Positions 1-5,797 of a DNA stretch of 8,101 nt are shown one piece after another. The stretch lies in contig JAEMRP010000038.1 of the NCBI GenBank assembly GCA_016463265.1, forward strand, positions 1 to 8,101, written 5' to 3'. This DNA is from Microbacteriaceae bacterium. Lineage in GTDB: Bacteria; Actinomycetota; Actinomycetes; Actinomycetales; Microbacteriaceae. A program made the translations under genes and the position numbers. Under the pieces are notes generated by a model. It did no database searches. It was not told the origin of the DNA and saw only the letters and a program-made list of their open reading frames with translations. Numbering within the stretch: position 1 is the stretch's first letter; the number at the start of each line of letters is the position of its first letter.

Positions 1-385
1 CGGCAACGCGGTCGCCGTGTTCGGCAATGGCTGACGTCACCCATTCCGGATTCGCAAGTGCGGCCGTCCCCAGATTGACGCGCCGCACACCGGCAGCAAG
101 CGCACGGTCGAGCGACTCCTCGTCCCGAATGCCCCCCGACAGTTGAATGTTGATCGACCCGGCGAGTTCATCGACGACCCGGCGCAACACCTCGGTGTTG
201 TTGCCACGGCCGAACGCCGCATCGATATCCACAAGGTGTAACCACTCGGCGCCGTGGTGGACGAACTCCCGGGCGACGTCGAGCGGGTCGCCGTGGGTCG
301 TCTCGGACCCGGCGGCACCCTGCGTGAGTCGAACCGCCTGGCCGGCGGCGACGTCCACAGCGGGGAGAAGGATGAGTTTCGACAT
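1..385 (-). CDS. hisA: HisA/PriA phosphoribosyl isomerase, N-terminal 128 codons (runs off left edge)
   Basis: Isomerises ProFAR to PRFAR in histidine synthesis, in the cytoplasm, as a (beta/alpha)8 barrel. In actinobacteria the PriA form often also does the TrpF step of tryptophan synthesis. Translated from the ATG at 383-385, the protein begins [21 protein letters not shown]11 in PAVDV is the expected catalytic aspartate of strand 1. Further family blocks are [17 protein letters not shown], the phosphate-loop segment [11 protein letters not shown], and RVNLGTAAL. These match mycobacterial PriA better than enterobacterial HisA. The C-terminal half, with the second catalytic aspartate, lies outside the window, so bifunctionality cannot be judged. 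The gene starts 12 nt after the hisH stop with only a weak GAAAG ribosome site, so it is probably translated from the hisH mRNA. Confidence 0.93.
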   Translation of the reverse strand, partial: MSKLILLPAVDVAAGQAVRLTQGAAGSETTHGDPLDVAREFVHHGAEWLHLVDIDAAFGRGNNTEVLRRVVDELAGSINIQLSGGIRDEESLDRALAAGVRRVNLGTAALANPEWVTSAIAEHGDRVA

Positions 386-397
386 GGTGGCTTTCGG

Positions 398-1039
398 CTA
401 GAACGAGGCGATCCAGTTACGCAGAAGGTGCAGGCCAGCATCGCCGGAATTCTCGGGGTGAAACTGGGTGGCGGACAGCGGACCGTTTTCGACGGCGGCG
501 ATGAATCGTTCGCCGTGAGTCGCATAGGTCACGCGCGGTGCGGCGAACGCGCCATAGGCCTCGAGCGTCCACTCGGTTGCCGCGTGCGAATGCGTGAAAT
601 GGAATAGTTCACCCTCAATGCCGGCGAAGAGCACGGAATCGGGTGCTGCCTCGACGGTGCTCCAGCCGGAGTGCGGCAGTGTCGGCGCATCCAATTCGGT
701 GACCACGCCTGGCCACTGAGCGAGTCCCTCGGTGTCGACGTCGCCCACGATGGCGCCATCAAACAGGATCTGCATGCCCACCCCGATAGCCAGGACCGGT
801 CGACCACCGGCGAGACGTCGTTCGATGAATTCGTCGCCGTGCACCGCACGAAGTTGCTCGATAACCGCGGCGAACTCTCCGTCGCCGATGACCACAAGCC
901 CGTCCGCGTTCGCAATAAGGTCGCGGTCATGCGTGACGGTTGCCTCCGCGCCAGCGGCTGTCAGCGCATCCACCACCGAGTCCACATCGCCCAAACCGAT
1001 GTCGAGAACGGCGACGGCTGGGCGTTGGGTGGGGCTCAC
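398..1039 (-). CDS. hisH: HisH-like glutamine amidotransferase subunit of IGP synthase, lacking the nucleophilic Cys
   Basis: HisH normally hydrolyses glutamine and passes ammonia to HisF, which makes imidazole glycerol phosphate and AICAR. At 213 aa the length is normal. The class I glutaminase fold is recognisable: DIGLG near residue 13, PHSGW at 122-126, HFTHSHA at 147-153, and QFHPENSGDAG at 192-202 with the catalytic-pair H194 and E196. The nucleophile elbow, usually GICLGMQ or GICVGMQ, reads AIGVGMQ at 84-90, so the catalytic Cys is G86 (codon at 782-784). The oxyanion strand PGVG reads IGDG at 51-54. DYGxGN reads DIGLGD, and FHPEK reads FHPEN. The frame is otherwise intact. Glutaminase activity is therefore doubtful, although the position before hisA supports a histidine role. 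The GTG start is fixed by an in-frame stop just upstream and by a -10 box 7 nt away. Confidence 0.85.
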   Translation of the reverse strand: MSPTQRPAVAVLDIGLGDVDSVVDALTAAGAEATVTHDRDLIANADGLVVIGDGEFAAVIEQLRAVHGDEFIERRLAGGRPVLAIGVGMQILFDGAIVGDVDTEGLAQWPGVVTELDAPTLPHSGWSTVEAAPDSVLFAGIEGELFHFTHSHAATEWTLEAYGAFAAPRVTYATHGERFIAAVENGPLSATQFHPENSGDAGLHLLRNWIASF

Positions 1040-1045
1040 ACATCA

Positions 1046-1051
1046 ATTCTA
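1046..1051 (-). promoter_or_regulatory. Probable -10 box of a leaderless hisH promoter
   Basis: Read on the minus strand the sequence is TAGAAT-TGATGT-GTG. The hexamer matches TATAAT at 5 of 6 positions and ends 6 nt before the hisH GTG, so transcription would start at about the first base of that codon. No Shine-Dalgarno sequence precedes the GTG. Leaderless mRNAs with this TANNNT spacing are common in actinobacteria. No convincing -35 element is visible. Confidence 0.55.
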
Positions 1052-1073
1052 GGCGAGGGCGTGTCGATCCCAT

Positions 1074-1087
1074 TTGGCTGTTGGCTG
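1074..1087. repeat. Tandem 7-bp direct repeat (TTGGCTG x2) in the divergent intergenic region
   Basis: TTGGCTG occurs twice back to back between the divergent hisH and aminotransferase starts. It could be part of an operator or simple slippage. It is the only repeat I see in the 82-bp gap. No clear -35/-10 pair is visible for the plus-strand gene; TATAGC at 1091-1096 is the best -10-like string. Confidence 0.25.
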
Positions 1088-1121
1088 GCATATAGCCCTC
1101 GATAGGTAACAATGGGAACCG

Positions 1122-2258
1122 ATGCCCCTCCGATTCACACACCCCTACATCGCATCCACCGAGATGGACGCCGTACGTCGCGCCATCGAGTCCGGCCACA
1201 CCTGGGGCGACGGGCCATTCACGCTCTCCGCCGCCAAACGACTCACTGAGATGCTCGATGCGGCCCACGTTGCCATCGTCACGTCGGGAACCGATGCCGC
1301 CGAACTCGCGGGGATTGTTGCCGATTTCGGACCGGGCGACGAAGTAATCGTTCCGTCCTACCAGTTCCCGTCCGCCGGCCTCTCGGTCGCTCTTCGAGGC
1401 GCGACTCCAGTGTTTGTCGATGTCAATCCGCGCACGGGCAACCTCAACGTCGACCACGCCGCGGCGGCAGTGACCCCCAACACTCGGGCCATCACGTTCG
1501 TGAACTACGCGGGTGTCAACGCGGACACAAGCGCCATTCGTCGCATCGCCGACGAGCACGACCTCATTGTCATCGAAGACAACTGTCATTCCCTCGGTGG
1601 AACCGCGGACGGCGAACCGATGGGGCGCCTCAGCGACCTCGTCCTCCACTCGTTCCAGGCAAGCAAGAACATCTCATGTGGCGAAGGAGGTGCACTCGTG
1701 GTCAACAATCCGGCCTACGTCGAACGCACAGAAATCGCCCGCGAGAAGGGCACAAACCGCGACCGATTCTTGCGCGGCGAAGTCGACCGCTACACCTGGG
1801 TTGACCTCGGTTCGAACTATCTTCCCAGCGATGTTCAAGGAGCGATGCTCGACGCCCAACTCGCGGATCACGACATCATCCAGGACCGTCGAATGTCTGC
1901 CTGGGGTTCGCTCAACGACGGGATAGCCGAATGGGCGGAAAACTCCGGCGTCGAAATCATGGAGGCGGGTGCGGGAAACAATCACACTGCTCACCTGTTT
2001 TACGTGTTGTTGCCCGACCAAACGCGACAGCGTGCCTTCATCGATCACCTCGCTGCGCGCGGCGTTCCGTCTGCGACCCACTTCCAGCCGCTGCACACCG
2101 CAGATGCGGGCGAACGATTCGGTCGCTCGTTCGACTCAGGCGAGCACGCGACGTCATTCGCGTCGCGCATTGTTCGGTTACCAATGCACGCGAATCTGAC
2201 GGTGACCGACATTGACCTTATTGTCGACAGCGTGACGTCGTTCGAGGTCGCCAACTAG
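1122..2258 (+). CDS. wecE: DegT/DnrJ/EryC1-family sugar aminotransferase, WecE/RffA-like
   Basis: A PLP-dependent fold-type I aminotransferase of 378 aa, the usual length. The closest recognised relative is WecE/RffA, which converts dTDP-4-keto-6-deoxyglucose to dTDP-4-amino-4,6-dideoxygalactose (Fuc4N) using glutamate. Visible landmarks are the phosphate-binding TSGTDA at 54-59, GDEVIVPSYQFPS at 72-84, D153 in IEDNCH (pairs with the pyridine nitrogen), and K182 in SFQASKN (Schiff-base lysine). REKGTN at 207-212 and the block from R218 to S236 (RGEVDRYTW, then DLGSNYLPS) are characteristic of WecE. The ATG has a weak GGGA ribosome site. The gene diverges from hisH and converges on the BKACE gene with a 4-bp stop overlap. 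The exact sugar nucleotide and stereochemistry cannot be read from sequence; a 3-aminotransferase is less likely. The symbol rests on family resemblance. Confidence 0.85.
   Translation: MPLRFTHPYIASTEMDAVRRAIESGHTWGDGPFTLSAAKRLTEMLDAAHVAIVTSGTDAAELAGIVADFGPGDEVIVPSYQFPSAGLSVALRGATPVFVDVNPRTGNLNVDHAAAAVTPNTRAITFVNYAGVNADTSAIRRIADEHDLIVIEDNCHSLGGTADGEPMGRLSDLVLHSFQASKNISCGEGGALVVNNPAYVERTEIAREKGTNRDRFLRGEVDRYTWVDLGSNYLPSDVQGAMLDAQLADHDIIQDRRMSAWGSLNDGIAEWAENSGVEIMEAGAGNNHTAHLFYVLLPDQTRQRAFIDHLAARGVPSATHFQPLHTADAGERFGRSFDSGEHATSFASRIVRLPMHANLTVTDIDLIVDSVTSFEVAN
2255..2258. other. Shared CTAG: convergent stop codons of the aminotransferase and BKACE genes
   Basis: The palindrome CTAG carries TAG for the plus-strand gene (2256-2258) and TAG for the minus-strand gene (2255-2257). 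There is no room for a terminator between the genes, so each transcript must end inside the opposing coding region. Confidence 0.9.
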
Positions 2259-3109
2259 CGACCAAGCACCGTGACCCGGTATTCGGCCGATGTCATGACC
2301 CTGCGTCCAAGTATTTGCATCGACTTGTGCACTCGTTCGACGAGGTCCGCGTTCGTTGCCAATTGCTCGCGGCGATGATCGAGATAGATTCCGTCTTCGA
2401 GGCCGACCCGAACGCCACCGCCGGCTGCAAGCGCCATCATTGTTGCCGACGTCTGTGCGTCCCCCAAACCAGCACCGTTCCAGCGCGCTTCAGTGGGAAG
2501 TCGGTCGATAGCAAGACCAAGTTCTGCCGGTGTCGCTTGAATCCCGGCGATGTTCCCCAGGAAAATGTTCGCCGGGAACTCGCCGACGAGAATTCCCTCG
2601 CGCTGCAGTACATGCGCAAAGTTGACCATCCCCAAATCAAAGATTTCGAGCTCGGGAACGATTCCCCGGTCTCGCATGATCGTCGCGAGCGCACGAATGG
2701 TCGCAGGCGCGTTCACGGACGGGCCATCTAGGAAATTGAGTGACGACATCGTGAGAGACGCAACCTCGGGTTTGGTGTCTCCGTCGAGTGCCAAGACATC
2801 CGCCCGTTTTTCGAGTTCGGCGAAGTTCCGACCAGACGTCGACACGTTGATGACGAGGTCTGGGTGTCGGTCGCGAATACGCGTGATGATGTCGGCGTAG
2901 ACATCGCGCTCCCACGTTGGAACACCATCCACATTCCGAGCGTGAAGGTGCACAGCGGAAATACCAAGTGCAACCGCCGCCGACACGTCATCGGCAATCT
3001 CGGCGGGGGTAATGGGGACGTGCGGCGTCATCGCCTTTGTCGGGATCATCCCGGTCGGCGCAAGGACAATCGGGACAGGTTTCGCTAGTTCGTCACGCAA
3101 TACGGGCAT
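2255..3109 (-). CDS. BKACE family protein (beta-keto acid cleavage enzyme, DUF849)
   Basis: BKACE enzymes are Zn-dependent TIM barrels that condense a beta-keto acid with acetyl-CoA and cleave it to acetoacetate plus a new acyl-CoA. Kce of lysine fermentation, acting on 3-keto-5-aminohexanoate, is the prototype. Family landmarks (numbered from the ATG at 3109, 284 aa) are APTG at 17-20, the zinc motif HLH with H54 and H56, NVSTSG at 88-93, SSLNF at 122-126, GLGDAQ at 214-219, and RVGLEDG at 234-240 with R234 and the zinc ligand E238. All core residues known from Kce appear present. The ATG has GGGAG at 5 nt spacing. A GTG four codons upstream (3121) is possible but touches its SD. It is the last gene of the operon and overlaps the acyltransferase by 25 bp. 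Substrate unknown; supply of an acyl-CoA to that neighbour is inference. Confidence 0.87.
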   Translation of the reverse strand: MPVLRDELAKPVPIVLAPTGMIPTKAMTPHVPITPAEIADDVSAAVALGISAVHLHARNVDGVPTWERDVYADIITRIRDRHPDLVINVSTSGRNFAELEKRADVLALDGDTKPEVASLTMSSLNFLDGPSVNAPATIRALATIMRDRGIVPELEIFDLGMVNFAHVLQREGILVGEFPANIFLGNIAGIQATPAELGLAIDRLPTEARWNGAGLGDAQTSATMMALAAGGGVRVGLEDGIYLDHRREQLATNADLVERVHKSMQILGRRVMTSAEYRVTVLGR

Positions 3110-3741
3110 GTCGTCTCCCACTCCTCTATTGACTTGAGTACTCGTGCCGGGCTACCGACAACGACGCTGAAGGCCGGCACGTCTTTTGTAACCACGGCAC
3201 CCGCACCAACAATGGCACCCGCACCAATGGACAAACGAGGAAGGACAACCGCGCCAGCCCCAATAAAAGCGCCAGCACCGATCGTGATTTCACCCGCAAG
3301 GGTAACTCCCGGTCCAACGTGGACGAAGTCACCGACCACCGTGTGATGCCCGATCGAGGATGCGCGATTGATGTTCGCAAAACACCCGATTCGAGCCTGC
3401 GCCCCGACCACGACGCCCGCGTTGATGTAAGCGCCGTGACCCACGTTCGCGCTGAGGGGCACCGCCGATGTCTTGTCGACGAGCGGGACGGGGTTGCTCC
3501 ATCCAGCGCTGTGCGTGGCAACTGCGCTTGCTCGACGGGCTTCAGAGGAACCTGTCCCAATCACAAACTCGACAGAACGATCCGAGACGGTCGATTCCTC
3601 CGTGAGGTTGGGAAGGACAAGGTCCGCACCTCCGACGTTGTCGACACACAGTGGGTCACGGCCAGCGCGGGTCGCCGACTCAATCACATCCCACACGTAA
3701 GGCGCGGAAACGGCGACGATTCGAAGGGGTTGGGTTGTCAT
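3085..3741 (-). CDS. NeuD/PglD-family sugar O/N-acyltransferase (left-handed beta-helix)
   Basis: A 218-aa acyltransferase of the sialic acid O-acetyltransferase NeuD / PglD / perosamine N-acetyltransferase family. Relatives move acetyl from acetyl-CoA to a 4-amino group of a nucleotide sugar. Residues about 90-195 are hexapeptide repeats: SIGHHTVVGDFVHVGPG around 129-145, then IGAGAFIGAGAVV, IGAGAIVGAGAVVTKDVP and VVGSPAR. H132 in GHH sits where PglD has its catalytic-base histidine. The N-terminal 80 residues should hold the nucleotide-sugar pocket, but the usual glycine-rich GAGGHG-type loop is replaced by AVSAPYVWD. The C-terminus ends in an unusual CPYC motif within the overlap with the next gene. 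The start overlaps the glycosyltransferase stop as ATGA, with GGAG 8 nt upstream. With the nearby sugar aminotransferase, N-acylation of an amino sugar is the likely role (inference). Confidence 0.85.
   Translation of the reverse strand: MTTQPLRIVAVSAPYVWDVIESATRAGRDPLCVDNVGGADLVLPNLTEESTVSDRSVEFVIGTGSSEARRASAVATHSAGWSNPVPLVDKTSAVPLSANVGHGAYINAGVVVGAQARIGCFANINRASSIGHHTVVGDFVHVGPGVTLAGEITIGAGAFIGAGAVVLPRLSIGAGAIVGAGAVVTKDVPAFSVVVGSPARVLKSIEEWETTCPYCVTN
3115..3119 (-). promoter_or_regulatory. Ribosome binding site deciding the BKACE start
   Basis: GGGAG on the minus strand, 5 nt before the ATG at 3109 and inside the acyltransferase coding region. It favours this ATG over the GTG at 3121, which lies directly against the preceding GAGGA string without a spacer. 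Confidence 0.55.
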
Positions 3742-5627
3742 GTTAGCGTCTCCAATGCTCGTCGAAGTGCGCGTGGGTCAATCTCGAAATTTGGGGGACC
3801 ACCGGCTCGGACTGCTCGAACGTCGTACAGACTCGCGCCACGCGCAGAAAGAACCGAGTTATGGAATGTCACATCCATAGCTTTGCGTCCCTTGTCTTTA
3901 TTGTGAACCATCACTAGACGGGATTCCCGCGGCATCACCATCGACCAATTCAATGCGCTCCCTTGTTCCCCAATCATGTCAACCGTCGACGCAACAAGGT
4001 CGACTTGCTCGTCGAACGACAGCAGCTCGGGGACGATAGTTTCGTACCCGTATTCTTCGGCGAGCGCGCGAATCTCATGACGATTCGCGCAACCACCTCG
4101 TTCACCCGAATCATCACGGCGTGCAAAATACACTCGACGTGGCGCTGTGGGTGGCGATGCCACGGTGAACCGTTCGACAAAGTCGCTCATCCATTTCGGG
4201 TCAGAACGAGCAGTTCGGCGCTCGGGTTGCAATTGCGTTGACACAATGAGTTCCGGAACACGGATGAGGTGTTGTAATTGGGCTCGCGAGACACGAGTGA
4301 TGTTGTGGAGTGAAACGCCCAAACGATTCATCAACGCGCGATCGTCCCAGGCATAATCGTTGACGAGGAGTTCCATCGAAGAATCAAATCTGGTCAACGC
4401 ATCGACTCGCGGTGCAACCTGTAACAACGCGTGTCCAAAGGTGCGTTGCTTCGTGAGTGCCAGGCCAGCTCGTTCCGCAGACTCTGCGACGATCCATCCG
4501 TCGATGTTGGAATCATGGAACGGTTCGCCAAAATAGGTTCCAGACAAAACTGTTCCGTCTTCCAGCAACACCGACCCATCCGGGGCGACGATAGCGTTCT
4601 TCACGGACATCAGCCACGGCCCGAGCGAGTGCTCCCGAAGCACGTCGGTTGACTGAGTGCGCCAGCGACCATCTTCAAACACTTGATGCGCATCAACTGT
4701 CGTTTCGGTTACGTCATAATCCGGTCTCGAAATCACCTCAACACCGCGAGGCAGTGCAAGGCCACGTCGAAGTGCGTCGTCCATCTCGAATCGGCCCGAT
4801 GCGGTGACACGGCTTGGGTCCCTCCGATGTCGCACGTTCGAATCGACGACAACAATTTCGGCCGACTGCCGTGCGAACTGAACGAACGGTGTCAACGCTG
4901 CCGATTCAAGCGTTAACTTCGTCGCATTGGCGACTGCGCTCATCACGCTCTCGGCAGACGGGCTGCGAATCGCAACCAACAGTGCGCCCGCCTTCTCGTG
5001 TTCGAATCGAATGTCGGCGATTACCGCGGCGTTCACGAATTTGCCATTCTCATGGTTTTGTTCGAGATAGACATTCCTCACCGTTGACGTCTCTGATGAG
5101 CGAACCGCATTCGAAAACGACTCAAGTTGTGCATCGTTGAACCTAGGCGATGGCAACCGAACAAAAACAGCGGACGGAACGCGGTGAGCAGACCCTCGGC
5201 GCAGGATGGTTCCCGCAATCGAAAGACCACAGGCTTTCGCCATCCACGAGACTGCCTGCAACGATGGCGACACAATTGCCGCAAGTCCAGGACGAGTTCG
5301 CGCGAGTGTCGCAAGTCGCGGACCGACGTTGGAAACCAACCCAACGAATGAATCGCGGAACGACATAATGAACGCTTTTTCTTCTCGGTGGTCAATCGTC
5401 TCGGGCGCGTTATTTCGGTGGTTGCGGATCCCAAAATTCGCGCTCAGAATCCAGGCGCCACGAGACCAAACTGACATGTCAGGAAAAACCGTCGCGTCAC
5501 CGATTGAGATGACGAGCGGACCGAACTCGTCGTTCTCGATTACTTGGACGTGCTTCGGCCATTTCGCTCTCGAATCAAGGTCGATAGTTCGCAACCGGTG
5601 CAGCGCGCGTTGGATGAGCGAATACAT
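3738..5627 (-). CDS. Large glycosyltransferase-like protein with two tandem GT61 (DUF563)-like halves
   Basis: The C-terminal half (about residues 283-608, counted from the ATG at 5627) matches GT61/DUF563: RRVYFARRDD at 497-506, CANRHEI at 513-519 (N515), YGYETIVPE, LSFDEQVDL at 536-544, and IGEQGSALNW at 552-561, where relatives usually have GxHGAxLxN. The N-terminal half (about 33-268) appears to be a diverged second copy. SFxxxxxxVGPR at 93-104 pairs with TFxxxxxxVAPR at 396-407, RVP at 149 with RVP at 456, NVYLEQ at 185 with RVYFAR at 498, and ESAAL/RQS at 241-255 with EQGSAL/RES at 554-569. No signal peptide or clear membrane helix is seen. The role is probably transfer of a modified sugar to a surface glycan; acceptor unknown. 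It heads the operon and overlaps the acyltransferase by 4 bp. An ATG at 5678 (17 residues longer) lacks an SD. Several stretches look less GC-rich than the flanking genes. Confidence 0.78.
   Translation of the reverse strand: MYSLIQRALHRLRTIDLDSRAKWPKHVQVIENDEFGPLVISIGDATVFPDMSVWSRGAWILSANFGIRNHRNNAPETIDHREEKAFIMSFRDSFVGLVSNVGPRLATLARTRPGLAAIVSPSLQAVSWMAKACGLSIAGTILRRGSAHRVPSAVFVRLPSPRFNDAQLESFSNAVRSSETSTVRNVYLEQNHENGKFVNAAVIADIRFEHEKAGALLVAIRSPSAESVMSAVANATKLTLESAALTPFVQFARQSAEIVVVDSNVRHRRDPSRVTASGRFEMDDALRRGLALPRGVEVISRPDYDVTETTVDAHQVFEDGRWRTQSTDVLREHSLGPWLMSVKNAIVAPDGSVLLEDGTVLSGTYFGEPFHDSNIDGWIVAESAERAGLALTKQRTFGHALLQVAPRVDALTRFDSSMELLVNDYAWDDRALMNRLGVSLHNITRVSRAQLQHLIRVPELIVSTQLQPERRTARSDPKWMSDFVERFTVASPPTAPRRVYFARRDDSGERGGCANRHEIRALAEEYGYETIVPELLSFDEQVDLVASTVDMIGEQGSALNWSMVMPRESRLVMVHNKDKGRKAMDVTFHNSVLSARGASLYDVRAVRAGGPPNFEIDPRALRRALETLT
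3750..3753 (-). promoter_or_regulatory. Ribosome binding site of the acyltransferase gene
   Basis: GGAG on the minus strand, 8 nt before the ATG of the ATGA stop/start overlap and inside the end of the glycosyltransferase gene. It supports translational coupling of the two genes. Confidence 0.5.
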
Positions 5628-5635
5628 GACTAAAG

Positions 5636-5639
5636 CTCC
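5636..5639 (-). promoter_or_regulatory. Ribosome binding site supporting the 5627 start of the glycosyltransferase
   Basis: GGAG on the minus strand, 8 nt before the ATG at 5627. The in-frame ATGs at 5660 and 5678 have no comparable purine-rich sequence. I therefore prefer the shorter 629-aa protein, though leaderless translation of the longer form is not excluded. Confidence 0.4.
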
Positions 5640-5748
5640 GTGCGCCCAAATCGGCGACATGTTGGCAACGAACGACATCGAGGTTTAGTCACAAGCCAAC
5701 AGTAGCGCGCGCCCGAGAGGGGAATCTTCACAATTCGTTCACTCGCCA

Positions 5749-5776
5749 TTCACCCGAAACACGGCGGGTTTAGGGT
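5749..5776 (+). promoter_or_regulatory. Candidate promoter for the SGNH hydrolase gene
   Basis: TTCACC (5749-5754), a 16-nt spacer and TAGGGT (5771-5776) form a weak actinobacterial -35/-10 pair about 20 nt before the GTG start. No SD precedes that GTG. The rest of the divergent gap to the glycosyltransferase shows no clear minus-strand promoter. Confidence 0.25.
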
Positions 5777-5797
5777 CAGCCTTGTCACTCTGTAAAC

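Noticed and set aside
398..1039. HisH read as a glycan amidotransferase paralogue (as in acetamidino-sugar clusters) because of the neighbouring sugar genes
   Set aside because: It lies 12 nt before a typical actinobacterial hisA/priA on the same strand and diverges from the sugar genes, so a histidine-operon origin is more likely.
1091..1113. TATAGC or TAACAAT as a promoter for the aminotransferase gene
   Set aside because: Neither has a matching -35 at 16-18 nt or proper leaderless spacing to the ATG at 1122, so no plus-strand promoter is listed.
927..1649. A 240-codon open frame on the minus strand opposite the aminotransferase start
   Set aside because: It is antisense to a clear PLP aminotransferase and covers the start of hisH. 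Its product is Gly/Arg-rich with no recognisable motif, as expected for a shadow frame in GC-rich DNA.
3319..3906. A 195-codon plus-strand open frame across the acyltransferase and the end of the glycosyltransferase
   Set aside because: It spans two real minus-strand genes, has low-complexity Arg/Ser composition and no ribosome site or family motif.
5679..5797. Minus-strand promoter strings (TTGTGA, TACTGT) for the glycan operon
   Set aside because: Their spacing (about 23 nt) is wrong for a -35/-10 pair and no better combination was found.
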